64,000 nt of DNA from Mycolicibacterium chitae (GTDB lineage: Bacteria > Actinomycetota > Actinomycetes > Mycobacteriales > Mycobacteriaceae). Location of the stretch: the NCBI RefSeq assembly GCF_900637205.1, contig NZ_LR134355.1, forward strand, positions 5,084,001-5,148,000, in the 5' to 3' direction. Every line of letters begins with the position of its first letter. The first letter of the stretch is position 1. Below the pieces are notes generated by a model. It was not told the DNA's origin, did no database searches, and was given only the letters and a program-made list of their open reading frames with translations. The translations under genes and the position numbers were made by a program. Of the stretch, positions 31,049-46,796 are shown piece after piece.

Positions 31049-31573
31049 TCAAAGCTTGAGAACGCGCCCCGCCACCACCAAATGCACCTCGTCGCAGACC
31101 GCGGCCACCCGCTGGTTCACCGTGCCGAGCAGATCGCGAAACAGCCTGCCGGAGCGGTGCTCTGGCACCACGCCGAAGCCCACCTCGTTGGTCACCAGGA
31201 CCACCCGCGGCGCCTCGACCAGCGCCGCGCACAGCGCCTCGAGGCGCACCGCGACGACGGCCTCGATCTCCGCAGTGGCGGCCTCCCACAGGCCCCCCTC
31301 GTCGAGGATCGCGGTCAGCCAGGTGCCCAGGCAGTCGACAAGTACCGGACCGCGGGCACCGCGCAGCGCCTCCTCGACGGCGCCGGTCTCGACCGTCGAC
31401 CAGCCCGCGGGACGCCGCGACCGGTGCAGCGCAACGCGCGCATCCCAGTCCGGGTCGCTGCCGTCGGCCCGCCGACCCGGCGCCACATAGGTGACGTCGG
31501 CGTCCTCGCCCAGCAGTCCCTCGGCATGCCTCGACTTCCCCGAACGCACGCCGCCGGTGACCAGGATTCGCAC
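31049..31573 (-). CDS. cobU: Adenosylcobinamide kinase / phosphate guanylyltransferase
   Basis: The protein has 174 residues from the GTG at 31573 (VRILVTGGVRSGKS), the usual size; the longer frame runs into cobK. P-loop GGVRSGKS at 7-14, then DADVTYVAPGR, VLVDCLGTWLT and LVTNEVGFGVVPE, typical of CobU/CobP. It phosphorylates adenosylcobinamide and then attaches GMP, during assembly of the nucleotide loop. It follows cobK on the same strand with a 4-bp gap. Confidence 0.93.
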   Translation of the reverse strand: MRILVTGGVRSGKSRHAEGLLGEDADVTYVAPGRRADGSDPDWDARVALHRSRRPAGWSTVETGAVEEALRGARGPVLVDCLGTWLTAILDEGGLWEAATAEIEAVVAVRLEALCAALVEAPRVVLVTNEVGFGVVPEHRSGRLFRDLLGTVNQRVAAVCDEVHLVVAGRVLKL

Positions 31574-31577
31574 CCGG

Positions 31578-32330
31578 TCATCGTAGGCGGCGCTGCTCCT
31601 CCAGCCAGGCCAGCGCCACCTCGACGTCGGAGACCACGGGGACGTCACCGGGGACGCGGGGGCGGGCGACGATCACCACGGGCACGTCCAACTGGTCGGC
31701 GGCCAGCATCTTGGGCCAGGTGTATTCGCCGCCGGAGTCCTTGGTGACCAGGACATCGGCGCGGTGTTCGCGCAGCAGCGCCAGTTCGCCGGTCAGGTCG
31801 TACGGGCCGCGACTGCGCAGCAGCCGCCAGCGCGGCGGCAGGTCGAAGTCCGGTTGATCCACGACGCGCGACAACACGGCCTTGTCGCGCAGCGCCGGCA
31901 CGAACCGGGCCAGTTGCTGGCGGCCGATCGTGAGGAACGGTCGCTCCCCCAGCCGGGCCGCCTCGGCGGCGGCCTGATCGTGGGTGTCCACCCAATGCCA
32001 CGACGGCCGCGCCCGCTCGGCCCACCCGGGCCGCTGCAGGCGCAACAGCGGCCGGCGCACCGGCCCCGTGGTGCACGCGGCGACGGCGTGGGCCGACATG
32101 GTGACGGCGAACGGATGGGTGGCGTCGATGACCACGTCGTAGTCGGCCAGCGCGGCGCGCAGACCGTCGATCCCGCCGAAGCCGCCGACCCGCACGGGGC
32201 CGGCGGGCATCTTGGGGTCGGCGACCCGCCCGGCCAGCGAGCTGGTGACCTCGACGTCGGCGGCAACCAGCCGCGCCGCCAACGCGCGGGCCTCCGAGGT
32301 GCCGCCGAGCAGCAGGACTCGCGGCGACAT
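31578..32330 (-). CDS. cobK: Precorrin-6A reductase
   Basis: The protein has 250 residues from the ATG at 32330, which shares a base with the cobQ stop (TGATG). Features are RVLLLGGTSEARALAARL at the start, DYDVVIDATHPFAVTMSAHA, and LVTKDSGGEYTWPKMLAADQLDVPVVIVARP near the end, the CobK/CbiJ signatures. It reduces the macrocycle of precorrin-6A with NADPH to the dihydro form used by CobL. Confidence 0.95.
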   Translation of the reverse strand: MSPRVLLLGGTSEARALAARLVAADVEVTSSLAGRVADPKMPAGPVRVGGFGGIDGLRAALADYDVVIDATHPFAVTMSAHAVAACTTGPVRRPLLRLQRPGWAERARPSWHWVDTHDQAAAEAARLGERPFLTIGRQQLARFVPALRDKAVLSRVVDQPDFDLPPRWRLLRSRGPYDLTGELALLREHRADVLVTKDSGGEYTWPKMLAADQLDVPVVIVARPRVPGDVPVVSDVEVALAWLEEQRRLR

Positions 32331-33802
32331 CACGGCGCTCCCGGCGGCAGGAACGGCAGCGCACCGACGCCGCCGGTGATCAGTTCCAGCAGCGCATCCA
32401 CGTCGAGGTGGGCTTCGACGAGATCGCCCAGCAGGTCCAGGCGGCGCTCACGGGCGGCCGGGAAGCTGACCCCCGACGGCGCCAGTCCGAGGGTCTCCCG
32501 CAGGAACGCCGCGCGCAGCTCGTCACCCTCGAGCGAGCCGTGCCACATGGTGCCGAACACGTTGCCCGAGCGCGCGCCGCCGAGGAACGGCTCCGCGGTG
32601 GCGCCGCGGTCGATGCGGCCGTGGTGGATCTCGTAGCCGGCCGCCGGCACCCCGAACTCGGTATCCCGCGGCAGCCGAAGGACTTTCGCGGCCCCGAAGG
32701 TCGTCTCGACGTCGAGCAGCCCCAGCCCTGGCACCTCGGCGGCGGCGCCCTCGACTCCCGCCGGGTCGCGAATCACCGTGCCCAGCATCTGGAATCCGCC
32801 GCAGATGCCCAGCAGGGGTTTACCGGCCGCGGCGTGCGCGGTCACCGCGCGGTCCAGGCCCCGGGAACGCAGCCAGGCCAGGTCGGCGAGGGTCGCGCGG
32901 GTGCCGGGCAGCACCACCAGGTCGGCGTCGTCGAGGGCACGCGGGTCCGCGGCGAACACCACGTCCAGACCCGGTTCCAGGCCCAGCGCGTCGAGGTCGG
33001 TGAAGTTGCTGATCCGCGGCAACCGCACGACCGCCACCCGGCGCGCGCCGGTGTCGGCCGACCGGCGCGACTGCAGGTCCAGCGCGTCCTCGGAATCCAG
33101 CCAGACATCCGGGCGCCACGGCAGCGTGCCGTAGACGCGGCGGCCGGTGAGGCGCTCGAGGTCGCGCAACCCCGGCGCCAGCAGCGCCGGATCGCCCCGG
33201 AACTTGTTGACGATGTAGCCCGCCACCAGCGCCTGGTCCTCGGCCGACAGCAACGCGACGGTGCCCAGGAACGCCGCGAACACCCCGCCGCGGTCGATGT
33301 CGCCCACCACCACGGTCGCCAGATCGGCGTGCCGGGCCAGGCCCATGTTGACGTAATCTCCTGCGCGCAGGTTGATCTCGGTGGGGCTGCCGGCACCCTC
33401 GGCGACCACCACGTCGAAGCGCGCCGCCAGATCGTCGAAGGCCGCGTGCGCCGCGTCGGCCAGCGCGCGCCGCCCGTCCATCCAGTCCGCCGAGGACACC
33501 GCGCCCCAGGGCTGCCCCATCAGCACGACGTGGCTGCGTCGATCGCTGCCGGGCTTGAGCAGCACCGGGTTCATCGCCGCTTCGGGCGCGGCGCGCGCCG
33601 CGCGGGCCTGGACCCACTGGGCCCGGCCGATCTCGGCGCCCTGTCCGTCGGCACCGACGCAGACCATCGAATTGTTGGACATGTTTTGCGCCTTGTACGG
33701 CGCCACCTTCAGGCCGCGACGCACCAACGCCCGGCACAGGCCGGTGGTCACCACCGTCTTTCCGGCGTCGCTGGTGGTGCCCGCGACCAGGAGCCCCGCC
33801 AT
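32330..33802 (-). CDS. cobQ: Cobyric acid synthase (glutamine-hydrolysing)
   Basis: The protein has 490 residues. An N-terminal ATPase domain (LLVAGTTSDAGKTVVTTGLCRAL; YKAQNMSNNSMV; VVAEGAGSPTEINL) is followed by a C-terminal triad-type glutaminase domain with the nucleophile cysteine in LLGICGGFQMLG and a histidine in GYEIHHGR. It amidates four side chains of adenosylcobyrinic a,c-diamide to cobyric acid. The ATG shares a base with the cobF stop, so cobF-cobQ-cobK-cobU form one tightly packed operon. Confidence 0.96.
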   Translation of the reverse strand: MAGLLVAGTTSDAGKTVVTTGLCRALVRRGLKVAPYKAQNMSNNSMVCVGADGQGAEIGRAQWVQARAARAAPEAAMNPVLLKPGSDRRSHVVLMGQPWGAVSSADWMDGRRALADAAHAAFDDLAARFDVVVAEGAGSPTEINLRAGDYVNMGLARHADLATVVVGDIDRGGVFAAFLGTVALLSAEDQALVAGYIVNKFRGDPALLAPGLRDLERLTGRRVYGTLPWRPDVWLDSEDALDLQSRRSADTGARRVAVVRLPRISNFTDLDALGLEPGLDVVFAADPRALDDADLVVLPGTRATLADLAWLRSRGLDRAVTAHAAAGKPLLGICGGFQMLGTVIRDPAGVEGAAAEVPGLGLLDVETTFGAAKVLRLPRDTEFGVPAAGYEIHHGRIDRGATAEPFLGGARSGNVFGTMWHGSLEGDELRAAFLRETLGLAPSGVSFPAARERRLDLLGDLVEAHLDVDALLELITGGVGALPFLPPGAP

Positions 33803-34575
33803 CAGTTCTTCCGCACCAGGAAGAGGTCCATCACCCAGCCGGCCTCGGCCTTGGCTGCCGCGCGGGCCTGGACGACGGCGTCACGCACCTCGCCCAGGCG
33901 CCCGGCGACCAGCCGCTCGCCGGCGGCCCCGAGGTTGGCGCCCCACCACAGCGTCCAGTCGTCGAGCCCGGTCAGGTCGAGTCGCTCCGGCGGCGGATTG
34001 AGCATCGCGACGATGTTGTCCAGCCCGGCCGCGACGGCCTCCTGCAGCCGACGTCCGGTGGTGATGTGCACCGGACGCCCCACCTCGTGCAGCACGATGC
34101 GGTGTCGGGCGGCGAGCAGTTGTGGGGCACTGATCCCGGGCAGCACCTCGAAGTCCAGCGCCACCCCGAGGTCCCGGACCCGTTCCATGACCCGGATCGT
34201 CGAGTCGTACAGCGACGGGTCGCCCCAGACCAGGAACGCGGCGGTGCCGCCGCGCTCGCGCAGCACCTGCGCGTAGCGTTGCGCGCGGGCCTGATGCCAG
34301 TCGGCGACGGCACCTTCGTATCCCGTTGCGGTCAGTCCGGTTTCGCGGTTGCGCGGCGGATCAGGCACCGTGATGATCTCGACCGGGCCGTCGGGGCCGG
34401 GATGCGCGGCGAGGATCTCGCGCCGCAACCGCAGCAGGCCGTCGTCATCCCCGTCGCCGCCCTTGTCGGCGGCCAGGACGTAGTCGACGCCGCGTAGCGC
34501 CGCGGCCACCTCGGGGGTGACATGCTGCGGGCCCATCCCGACGCCGAGGATCCGGACCATGACCGGCTCAGTCAT
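33802..34575 (-). CDS. cobF: Precorrin-6A synthase (deacetylating)
   Basis: The protein has 257 residues. It has a SAM-dependent tetrapyrrole methylase fold: RILGVGMGPQHVTPEVAAALRGVDYVLAADKG, FLVWGDPSLYDSTIRVMERV and EVLPGISAPQLLAARHRI. It methylates C1 of precorrin-5 with loss of the acetyl unit as acetate. It is the first gene of the cobF-cobQ-cobK-cobU run, with the operon promoter expected in the 55 bp before it or upstream of the SDR gene. Confidence 0.94.
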   Translation of the reverse strand: MTEPVMVRILGVGMGPQHVTPEVAAALRGVDYVLAADKGGDGDDDGLLRLRREILAAHPGPDGPVEIITVPDPPRNRETGLTATGYEGAVADWHQARAQRYAQVLRERGGTAAFLVWGDPSLYDSTIRVMERVRDLGVALDFEVLPGISAPQLLAARHRIVLHEVGRPVHITTGRRLQEAVAAGLDNIVAMLNPPPERLDLTGLDDWTLWWGANLGAAGERLVAGRLGEVRDAVVQARAAAKAEAGWVMDLFLVRKN

Positions 34576-34630
34576 GCCATGGTCCTCTCGGTCGGCGGTG
34601 GGAACGCCTATGAGTATGGCCCGATTGCGC

Positions 34631-35470
34631 TCAACCGTTGGCGGCGGCCACCCGGGCTCGTTCCCGCATCGAGGCGACGACGCCGCCGTCGTTGAGGATA
34701 TCGGTCCCGGTGAGGTATCCGGCCTTGTCGCCGACGCAGAACGCGAACAGTTCGGCCATCTCCTCGGCCTTGCCCCAGCGCGGGACCGCGGCGTCGGTCA
34801 CCATGGCGCCGGCGCCGGCCTGCTCCTCGAGTCGGCCCATCTCGGTATCGACCGACCCCGGGGACACCGACACGATGCGCAGTCCGCGCCCGTTGAACCG
34901 CTCGGCCTGGGCGCTGGAGTACCACCGGACGAACGTCTTGCTCACCGCGTAGGCGATGCCGGGCTGCAATTCCTCCGGGACCACGCCGCAGGCCGCGAGC
35001 ATGTCGGACATGAAGCCGGCCTGATCGTCCAGCGCGGCCGGGAACTTGTCGGTGGGGACCATTTCCTCGGGCAGCAGGTGGGAGGCCATCGACGCCACGT
35101 TGACAATCGCCGCGCCCTCGGCCGCCGCCGCGAAGAACGCCTCGTTGACGTTGACGGTGCCCAGCGCATTGGTGCGCATCACGTAATCCGCGGTGCCCAT
35201 GCTGGGACTGACCCCCGCGGTGTGCACCACCGACGCGAGGGCCCCGAGGCCGGCGGCGGTCTCGAAGACGCGGTCGACGGCCTGCCGATCGGTGACATCG
35301 CAGTTCAGGGCCGTCGGGGCGATGCCGAGGTCTTTCAACGTGGTCACCGCCGCGTCGAGCCGGTCCTGGCGGACATCGCAGAGCACCAGGGCGTGGTCGC
35401 GACCGAGGATCCTCGCCGTGGCCACACCCATGCCGCCCGCGCCGCCCGTGATCACCGAGACTCGATTCAT
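34631..35470 (-). CDS. SDR-family oxidoreductase
   Basis: The protein has 279 residues. The glycine motif TGGAGGMG is at 8-15, D at VLCDVR suggests NAD(H), catalytic serine is in NVASMASH, and the Y-x3-K pair is in GIAYAVSKTFVRWY. An insertion of about 30 residues between the Ser and the Tyr (PEEMVPTDKFPAALDDQ) is like 3-alpha-hydroxysteroid dehydrogenase-type SDRs. The substrate is unknown. It lies 23 bp downstream of the DoxX-like gene, so it probably belongs to that unit rather than to the cob operon. Confidence 0.85.
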   Translation of the reverse strand: MNRVSVITGGAGGMGVATARILGRDHALVLCDVRQDRLDAAVTTLKDLGIAPTALNCDVTDRQAVDRVFETAAGLGALASVVHTAGVSPSMGTADYVMRTNALGTVNVNEAFFAAAAEGAAIVNVASMASHLLPEEMVPTDKFPAALDDQAGFMSDMLAACGVVPEELQPGIAYAVSKTFVRWYSSAQAERFNGRGLRIVSVSPGSVDTEMGRLEEQAGAGAMVTDAAVPRWGKAEEMAELFAFCVGDKAGYLTGTDILNDGGVVASMRERARVAAANG

Positions 35471-35493
35471 GGCGCTTACGGTAATGCATTCCG

Positions 35494-36861
35494 CTACCCC
35501 ACCGATTCCAGCGGTATCGGCGGGCTGATGAGCCGGAACTTCGAGTTGGTGCGCTCCATGAACCGGCGCTCGAAGGTGCCTTCGATCTGCCTGCCGTCCA
35601 GTTTCCCCGTCAGCACCAATCGGTCGTTGTCGGGCTGGGTCACCCGCAGGACGTTCGGGGGCGAATCCGACTGGAGTTCACGCAGTTCCAGCCGATCACC
35701 GTCGACCTCGAGGTGCCATTTGGTGGTGTAACCCGACGGCTCCTGGCTGACGAACTTGACGTGGGTGAAGCCGGGCACCGAACTGCGGTCGGTGATCGCC
35801 ACGTTGGTCCACGGCGACGGACTCGTCTGGTTCAGCGTTGATTCGCGGCCATCGACGGTGAATGACGTTGCGCGCCAGACTCCATCGAGAGTCGAACTGG
35901 GCGTGTGGTAGGCGATGTACGCCATGACACCAAACGGTGCAGTGATCGCCAACATCATGGCCGGGACGCCGGACTTGGCAACCACTCCGGTCCGCCGTAG
36001 CCAACGCCTGTCGGCCCCGAGCGGCGTCCACAGCTCCACCGGGCGGGTCCCACCGCGATTGAACACCACGCGCGCAAGGTTCGACCAGTACGGCGCCGTG
36101 ATGGCGACTGCCATCAAGAACAACTGGGCGGACACCAGCTTGACCGGTACGTCGAAGGTCATATTCAGTAGGAACACCTGCACCGTGGATATCACCGCGC
36201 AGACCGCCCCGAGCAGCCAAGTTCTGTTCCACAGCAGCAATACTCCCGACATGAACTCGACCAGCCCGATAGCAACCGAGTAGGGCTCGGAGGCAGCGAC
36301 GAAGCCCCACAAGGTGGCGAACAGGCTGGTATCGCCCACCAACTGCAGCTGCTGATGCGGCAGCGCCATGTACCCCATCTGAATGGGGACCACCTTGCCC
36401 GCGCCGTAGTAGATCAGCACCAACGCCAATCCGAAGCGTGCGAAGACCAGAAGCGACGCGGCCAGACTCCGGTAATTGGGACGCCGCCGGTCCAGGAAAG
36501 TCCACACGGCAGTGATCAGTAGCGCCACCACTATCCAACCGAGGCAGAAGCACCATGTCCACAACATGTCCGAGCCGGCGGACTTGGTGATCTCGACGCC
36601 GCGACCCAGAGCCACATAGCTGCCGATCTGCGCCAGCAGCCAGATCGCCGGTTCCAATGGGTACTGGCCGACACCTGCGTGCACCACACTCGCGGATACC
36701 GTGACCAGCAGCGTCACACCACCGGTGACGACCACCATCCCACCACCGATGGTGAAGAGCAGTCGGAAACCCAGTTTCTGAAGCCACGTCCACTCCGGAA
36801 CCGCTTCGGCAGCATCAGGTGGTTCCGCGGTGTCGAGCGGCGAGTGTGCAGTGCTCGTCAC
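35494..36861 (-). CDS. DoxX-like multi-pass membrane protein with C-terminal soluble domain
   Basis: The protein has 455 residues and starts with a GTG that overlaps the stop of the small upstream gene by 4 bp. About eight hydrophobic segments lie between residues 30 and 330; the core with ARFGLALVLIYYGAGKVVPIQMG and FMSGVLLLWNRTWLLGAVCAVISTVQVF resembles the DoxX family. After the last helix (VPAMMLAITAPFGVMAYIAYH) a beta-rich domain of about 120 residues follows (LDGVWRATSFTVDGRE, LVLTGKLDGRQIEGTFERRF), probably outside the membrane. The function is unknown. Base composition is lower in GC than in the cob genes, which hints at a different origin. Confidence 0.75.
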   Translation of the reverse strand: MTSTAHSPLDTAEPPDAAEAVPEWTWLQKLGFRLLFTIGGGMVVVTGGVTLLVTVSASVVHAGVGQYPLEPAIWLLAQIGSYVALGRGVEITKSAGSDMLWTWCFCLGWIVVALLITAVWTFLDRRRPNYRSLAASLLVFARFGLALVLIYYGAGKVVPIQMGYMALPHQQLQLVGDTSLFATLWGFVAASEPYSVAIGLVEFMSGVLLLWNRTWLLGAVCAVISTVQVFLLNMTFDVPVKLVSAQLFLMAVAITAPYWSNLARVVFNRGGTRPVELWTPLGADRRWLRRTGVVAKSGVPAMMLAITAPFGVMAYIAYHTPSSTLDGVWRATSFTVDGRESTLNQTSPSPWTNVAITDRSSVPGFTHVKFVSQEPSGYTTKWHLEVDGDRLELRELQSDSPPNVLRVTQPDNDRLVLTGKLDGRQIEGTFERRFMERTNSKFRLISPPIPLESVG

Positions 36862-37013
36862 GGCACCTCAGATCCCACAACGTCTGACCGCGAATAAGAA
36901 CGCCCCAGCAACTGCCGTTCCAGCACACATGCTCTGCGGAATGCAGGGAATTGACGGCGCATCTTGAATGCATTCCGCCCGAGTTCATCGATAACCAACC
37001 GGACATCTGACAT
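36858..37013 (-). CDS. Small protein of 51 residues, coupled to the DoxX-like gene
   Basis: The ATG at 37013 has a perfect GGAGGT 5-6 bp upstream on the minus strand. The frame runs 51 codons and its TGA overlaps the GTG of the membrane protein gene (GTGA), the classic arrangement for translational coupling. The product starts MSDVRLVIDELGRNAFKMRR and is basic, with one cysteine and no membrane helix. I do not recognise it. It could be a real small protein or a leader peptide whose translation opens the downstream start. The strong ribosome site and the exact overlap are the evidence for it. Confidence 0.65.
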   Translation of the reverse strand: MSDVRLVIDELGRNAFKMRRQFPAFRRACVLERQLLGRSYSRSDVVGSEVP

Positions 37014-37261
37014 AGCTACACCTCCGTTCGGCGCGCTGACTCTTGCCGCGAAACATTAACGGACTTATTGGCGGCACGCCCGCCGAACTCTGTTTCGAAG
37101 CGAAGTACCCGACGGTTCTACATGTGCCCAGATTCGTTCTTCGACAAACAGATTGGCAGTACTGACTGCAATAGCGCCGGCGCCTCCACGTCGAACTCGA
37201 CGGACGCGAGATCCCGTCACCGCCGACCCCAATTGGTAGCTGAACACCGCCCTGCAATTTG
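37014..37261. other. Gene-free stretch, probable promoter of the small-protein/DoxX-like unit
   Basis: About 250 bp with no convincing reading frame on either strand and lower GC than the flanks. It must hold the promoter of the minus-strand unit starting at 37013; no clear -35/-10 pair stands out. Confidence 0.4.
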
Positions 37262-37691
37262 TCAGCGCGCGAATAACCGGGCCGCTACCCCGAGGAATCC
37301 CACGAATTGGCCCCTCTGCAACAATTCGTACAGTTGCCAGTTTTCGTGAGTGCGGACAAATTCGACCGGCACATTGCCAGCTATCGTGCAACATATTGCG
37401 CTGGTGCCGGTCGGGACCAATGGGGAAGGGTGGCACTCGGCAGGCGTCGCCGTCGCCCGGCGGTTGGGCACGCTCACGCCTGGTCTTCCGCAGATAGGCG
37501 AAGTACGCCTTGACTGCGGGAATGCCGAGGTTCGGGTTCACGATGTGCGCGAGGATGCTGATGTTGCGGCTGACGGCCATCAAACCGGTGAAGACCACCA
37601 GGTGCGAAAATGGTTCCGCTGTCTGGAATTTACGACGCAGGTCCGGTGCGTTTCGCTCGAGCTTCTCGACGTTCAACAGATTGCGTGCCAC
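37262..37691 (-). pseudogene. Frameshifted remnant, N-terminus like a 2OG-Fe(II) oxygenase
   Basis: A GTG at 37691 with GGGGGT upstream begins a plausible coding start (ARNLLNVEKLERNAPDLRRK, then TAEPFSHLVV), like the N-terminus of prolyl-hydroxylase-type 2OG-Fe(II) oxygenases. The frame continues through SILAHIVNPNLGIPAVKAYFAYLRKTRRE and then loses coding character near 37440. A different frame takes over with NVPVEFVRTHENWQLYELLQRGQF and ends at a TGA at 37262. The expected HxD...H iron site is not seen, so part of the middle is missing. I read this as a decayed gene with an internal deletion and a frameshift. The family call is tentative. Confidence 0.45.
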
Positions 37692-38080
37692 TGCTACCCC
37701 CGTTCGATGCGTGATCCATCGCTGCGCAACTAGCGGCCGCGCCGGGGCCGGATGCGTGGTTTCACCGTGGGGCTGTCGCGGCTGTTCACCGTTCGCGACC
37801 TGAGCGCAACACCGGTCGGCATACTTGGCAAACAAGCTCGATTGTGCTGAAACAACCTGTTACGGCTGGCTTCTCGCATGGACGGCCGCTCCGCAGGTAC
37901 CGGCCAACCGAATGGGCACCGCCGCGACGGACGACTTCAGTTGCAAGCGCATGGGGTAGCGAAATGAGTGCGCACACAGGTCCGATTCGGCGAGCGCCGC
38001 GTTCGACACCCGCGCGCAAAGAAGCGAATACTCTGCAGGGAGAAGCAAGTTGGATGTTGATCTAGAGAGCTAGGGCAATC
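37692..38080. other. Gene-poor stretch
   Basis: About 390 bp with several overlapping frames on both strands but none with recognisable protein features, a good ribosome site or consistent codon use. It lies between the pseudogene and the Cys-rich small ORF and may be further remnant sequence. Confidence 0.4.
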
Positions 38081-38194
38081 ATGGCGTGTGCGTGCGAAGA
38101 ATCGGGACAACCGCTCTGTGGCTGGTGCGTGGAGGCCATCGAGCAGGGCGTCCTGCCCGCTCGCCACAACTGTCTCAACGGCTACTGCACCTGA
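38081..38194 (+). CDS. Cys-rich small ORF, 37 residues
   Basis: ATG at 38081 with an AGGG motif 5 bp upstream, stop at 38192-38194. The product has six cysteines in 37 residues (positions 3, 5, 13, 16, 31, 36): C-x-C near the start, PLCGWC in the middle, and it ends NCLNGYCT. 29 of 37 third codon positions are G or C although the surrounding DNA is less GC-rich, which supports coding. The spacing could bind zinc or copper, or form disulfides. It is convergent with gap, whose stop is 25 bp away. I know no family for it. Confidence 0.5.
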   Translation: MACACEESGQPLCGWCVEAIEQGVLPARHNCLNGYCT

Positions 38195-38219
38195 GCGAGG
38201 GGACGATCTGTCCCGCGGC

Positions 38220-39035
38220 TCAGAGCAGTCCGGCGCCCGTGACCAGCTGCCAGATCCCGACCACCACGAACAAGGTCACCAGGATGTGGGTGCGGTGCGC
38301 CTCGGCCCAGGTGTGCACGGGCTGCAGTACCGCCTGGGTCTTGTTGGGCGCCAGCAAGGAACTGCACAGCACGAATTCGAGCACTCCGAGCATCACGACA
38401 ACGAAGGCCAGCACAGCGAGGATCTGCGTGCCGATGGCCGCGCCGGAGCCCACGATCATGGTGTTGACCACCAGGACGAGCGAGAGCGGTGCGATGTAGC
38501 CGAGCCCGAACAGCACGGACACCCATACCGCGCCGCCATCCCAGGCCTCCTGGGCGCGGGTCAGCAGGCGCTGGATCGCCGCTATCGCCCTGGCGATCGT
38601 TGCCTTGACACCGCGGCCGGGCGCAGGTGCGCTCTCGGCCGACGCATCCGCTCCCGGGCCGGGCGTGGAGCCGGTACCGGTAGCCCCGACCAACGCCGGT
38701 TCCTTTTCCCGTTGCTGCACTCGTCGACGCGCGACCATCACCGCGGCGATCACCAGAGCGAAGACGCCCATGCCGAGTTTCATGGGCTGGATGCCCGAAT
38801 TCGGGTCCGGGGCCGCCAGTGCCAGCGCGAAGGATTCGAACGAAGGGACCAGGTGCAGCGCCAGCAAGGCCCCCACCCACAGCGGCACGTTGACCAGTAG
38901 ACATCCCACCCAGTAGCCGAACAGATTCGCCACCGGCCGTGGACGGGTCAAGATCACCAAGATCAGGGCAAGCAGTAACGGGTTGAGTGCCACCAGAAAC
39001 GCCAGACCCAGAACATCAGCCCACAAGGCCGTCAC
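38220..39035 (-). CDS. gap: Gap-family membrane protein (glycolipid export)
   Basis: The protein has 271 residues from a GTG; a TTG three codons later (39026) has better spacing to GAAGGGG. About six hydrophobic helices: one at 5-30 (LGLAFLVALNPLLLALILVILTRP), one at 35-60, one at 85-100, then a charged Pro/Ala/Gly-rich loop at 105-150, and three more helices after 165. This matches the Gap/Sap (sulfolipid-addressing) family of mycobacteria; Gap of M. smegmatis is needed to move GPL to the cell surface. It starts 30 bp after the stop of the second Mps2-type gene on the same strand, the usual place for gap next to mps2. Confidence 0.85.
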   Translation of the reverse strand: MTALWADVLGLAFLVALNPLLLALILVILTRPRPVANLFGYWVGCLLVNVPLWVGALLALHLVPSFESFALALAAPDPNSGIQPMKLGMGVFALVIAAVMVARRRVQQREKEPALVGATGTGSTPGPGADASAESAPAPGRGVKATIARAIAAIQRLLTRAQEAWDGGAVWVSVLFGLGYIAPLSLVLVVNTMIVGSGAAIGTQILAVLAFVVVMLGVLEFVLCSSLLAPNKTQAVLQPVHTWAEAHRTHILVTLFVVVGIWQLVTGAGLL

Positions 39036-39065
39036 CCCCTTCGATCATTAGCGTTCCGTTACCTA

Positions 39066-46796
<7,731 letters not shown>

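Noticed and set aside
37065..37835. A 256-codon minus frame taken as one intact gene
   Set aside because: Only its middle part looks coding; the first 48 codons and the part after about 37440 lack protein character, and the likely C-terminus is in another frame, so it is called a pseudogene.
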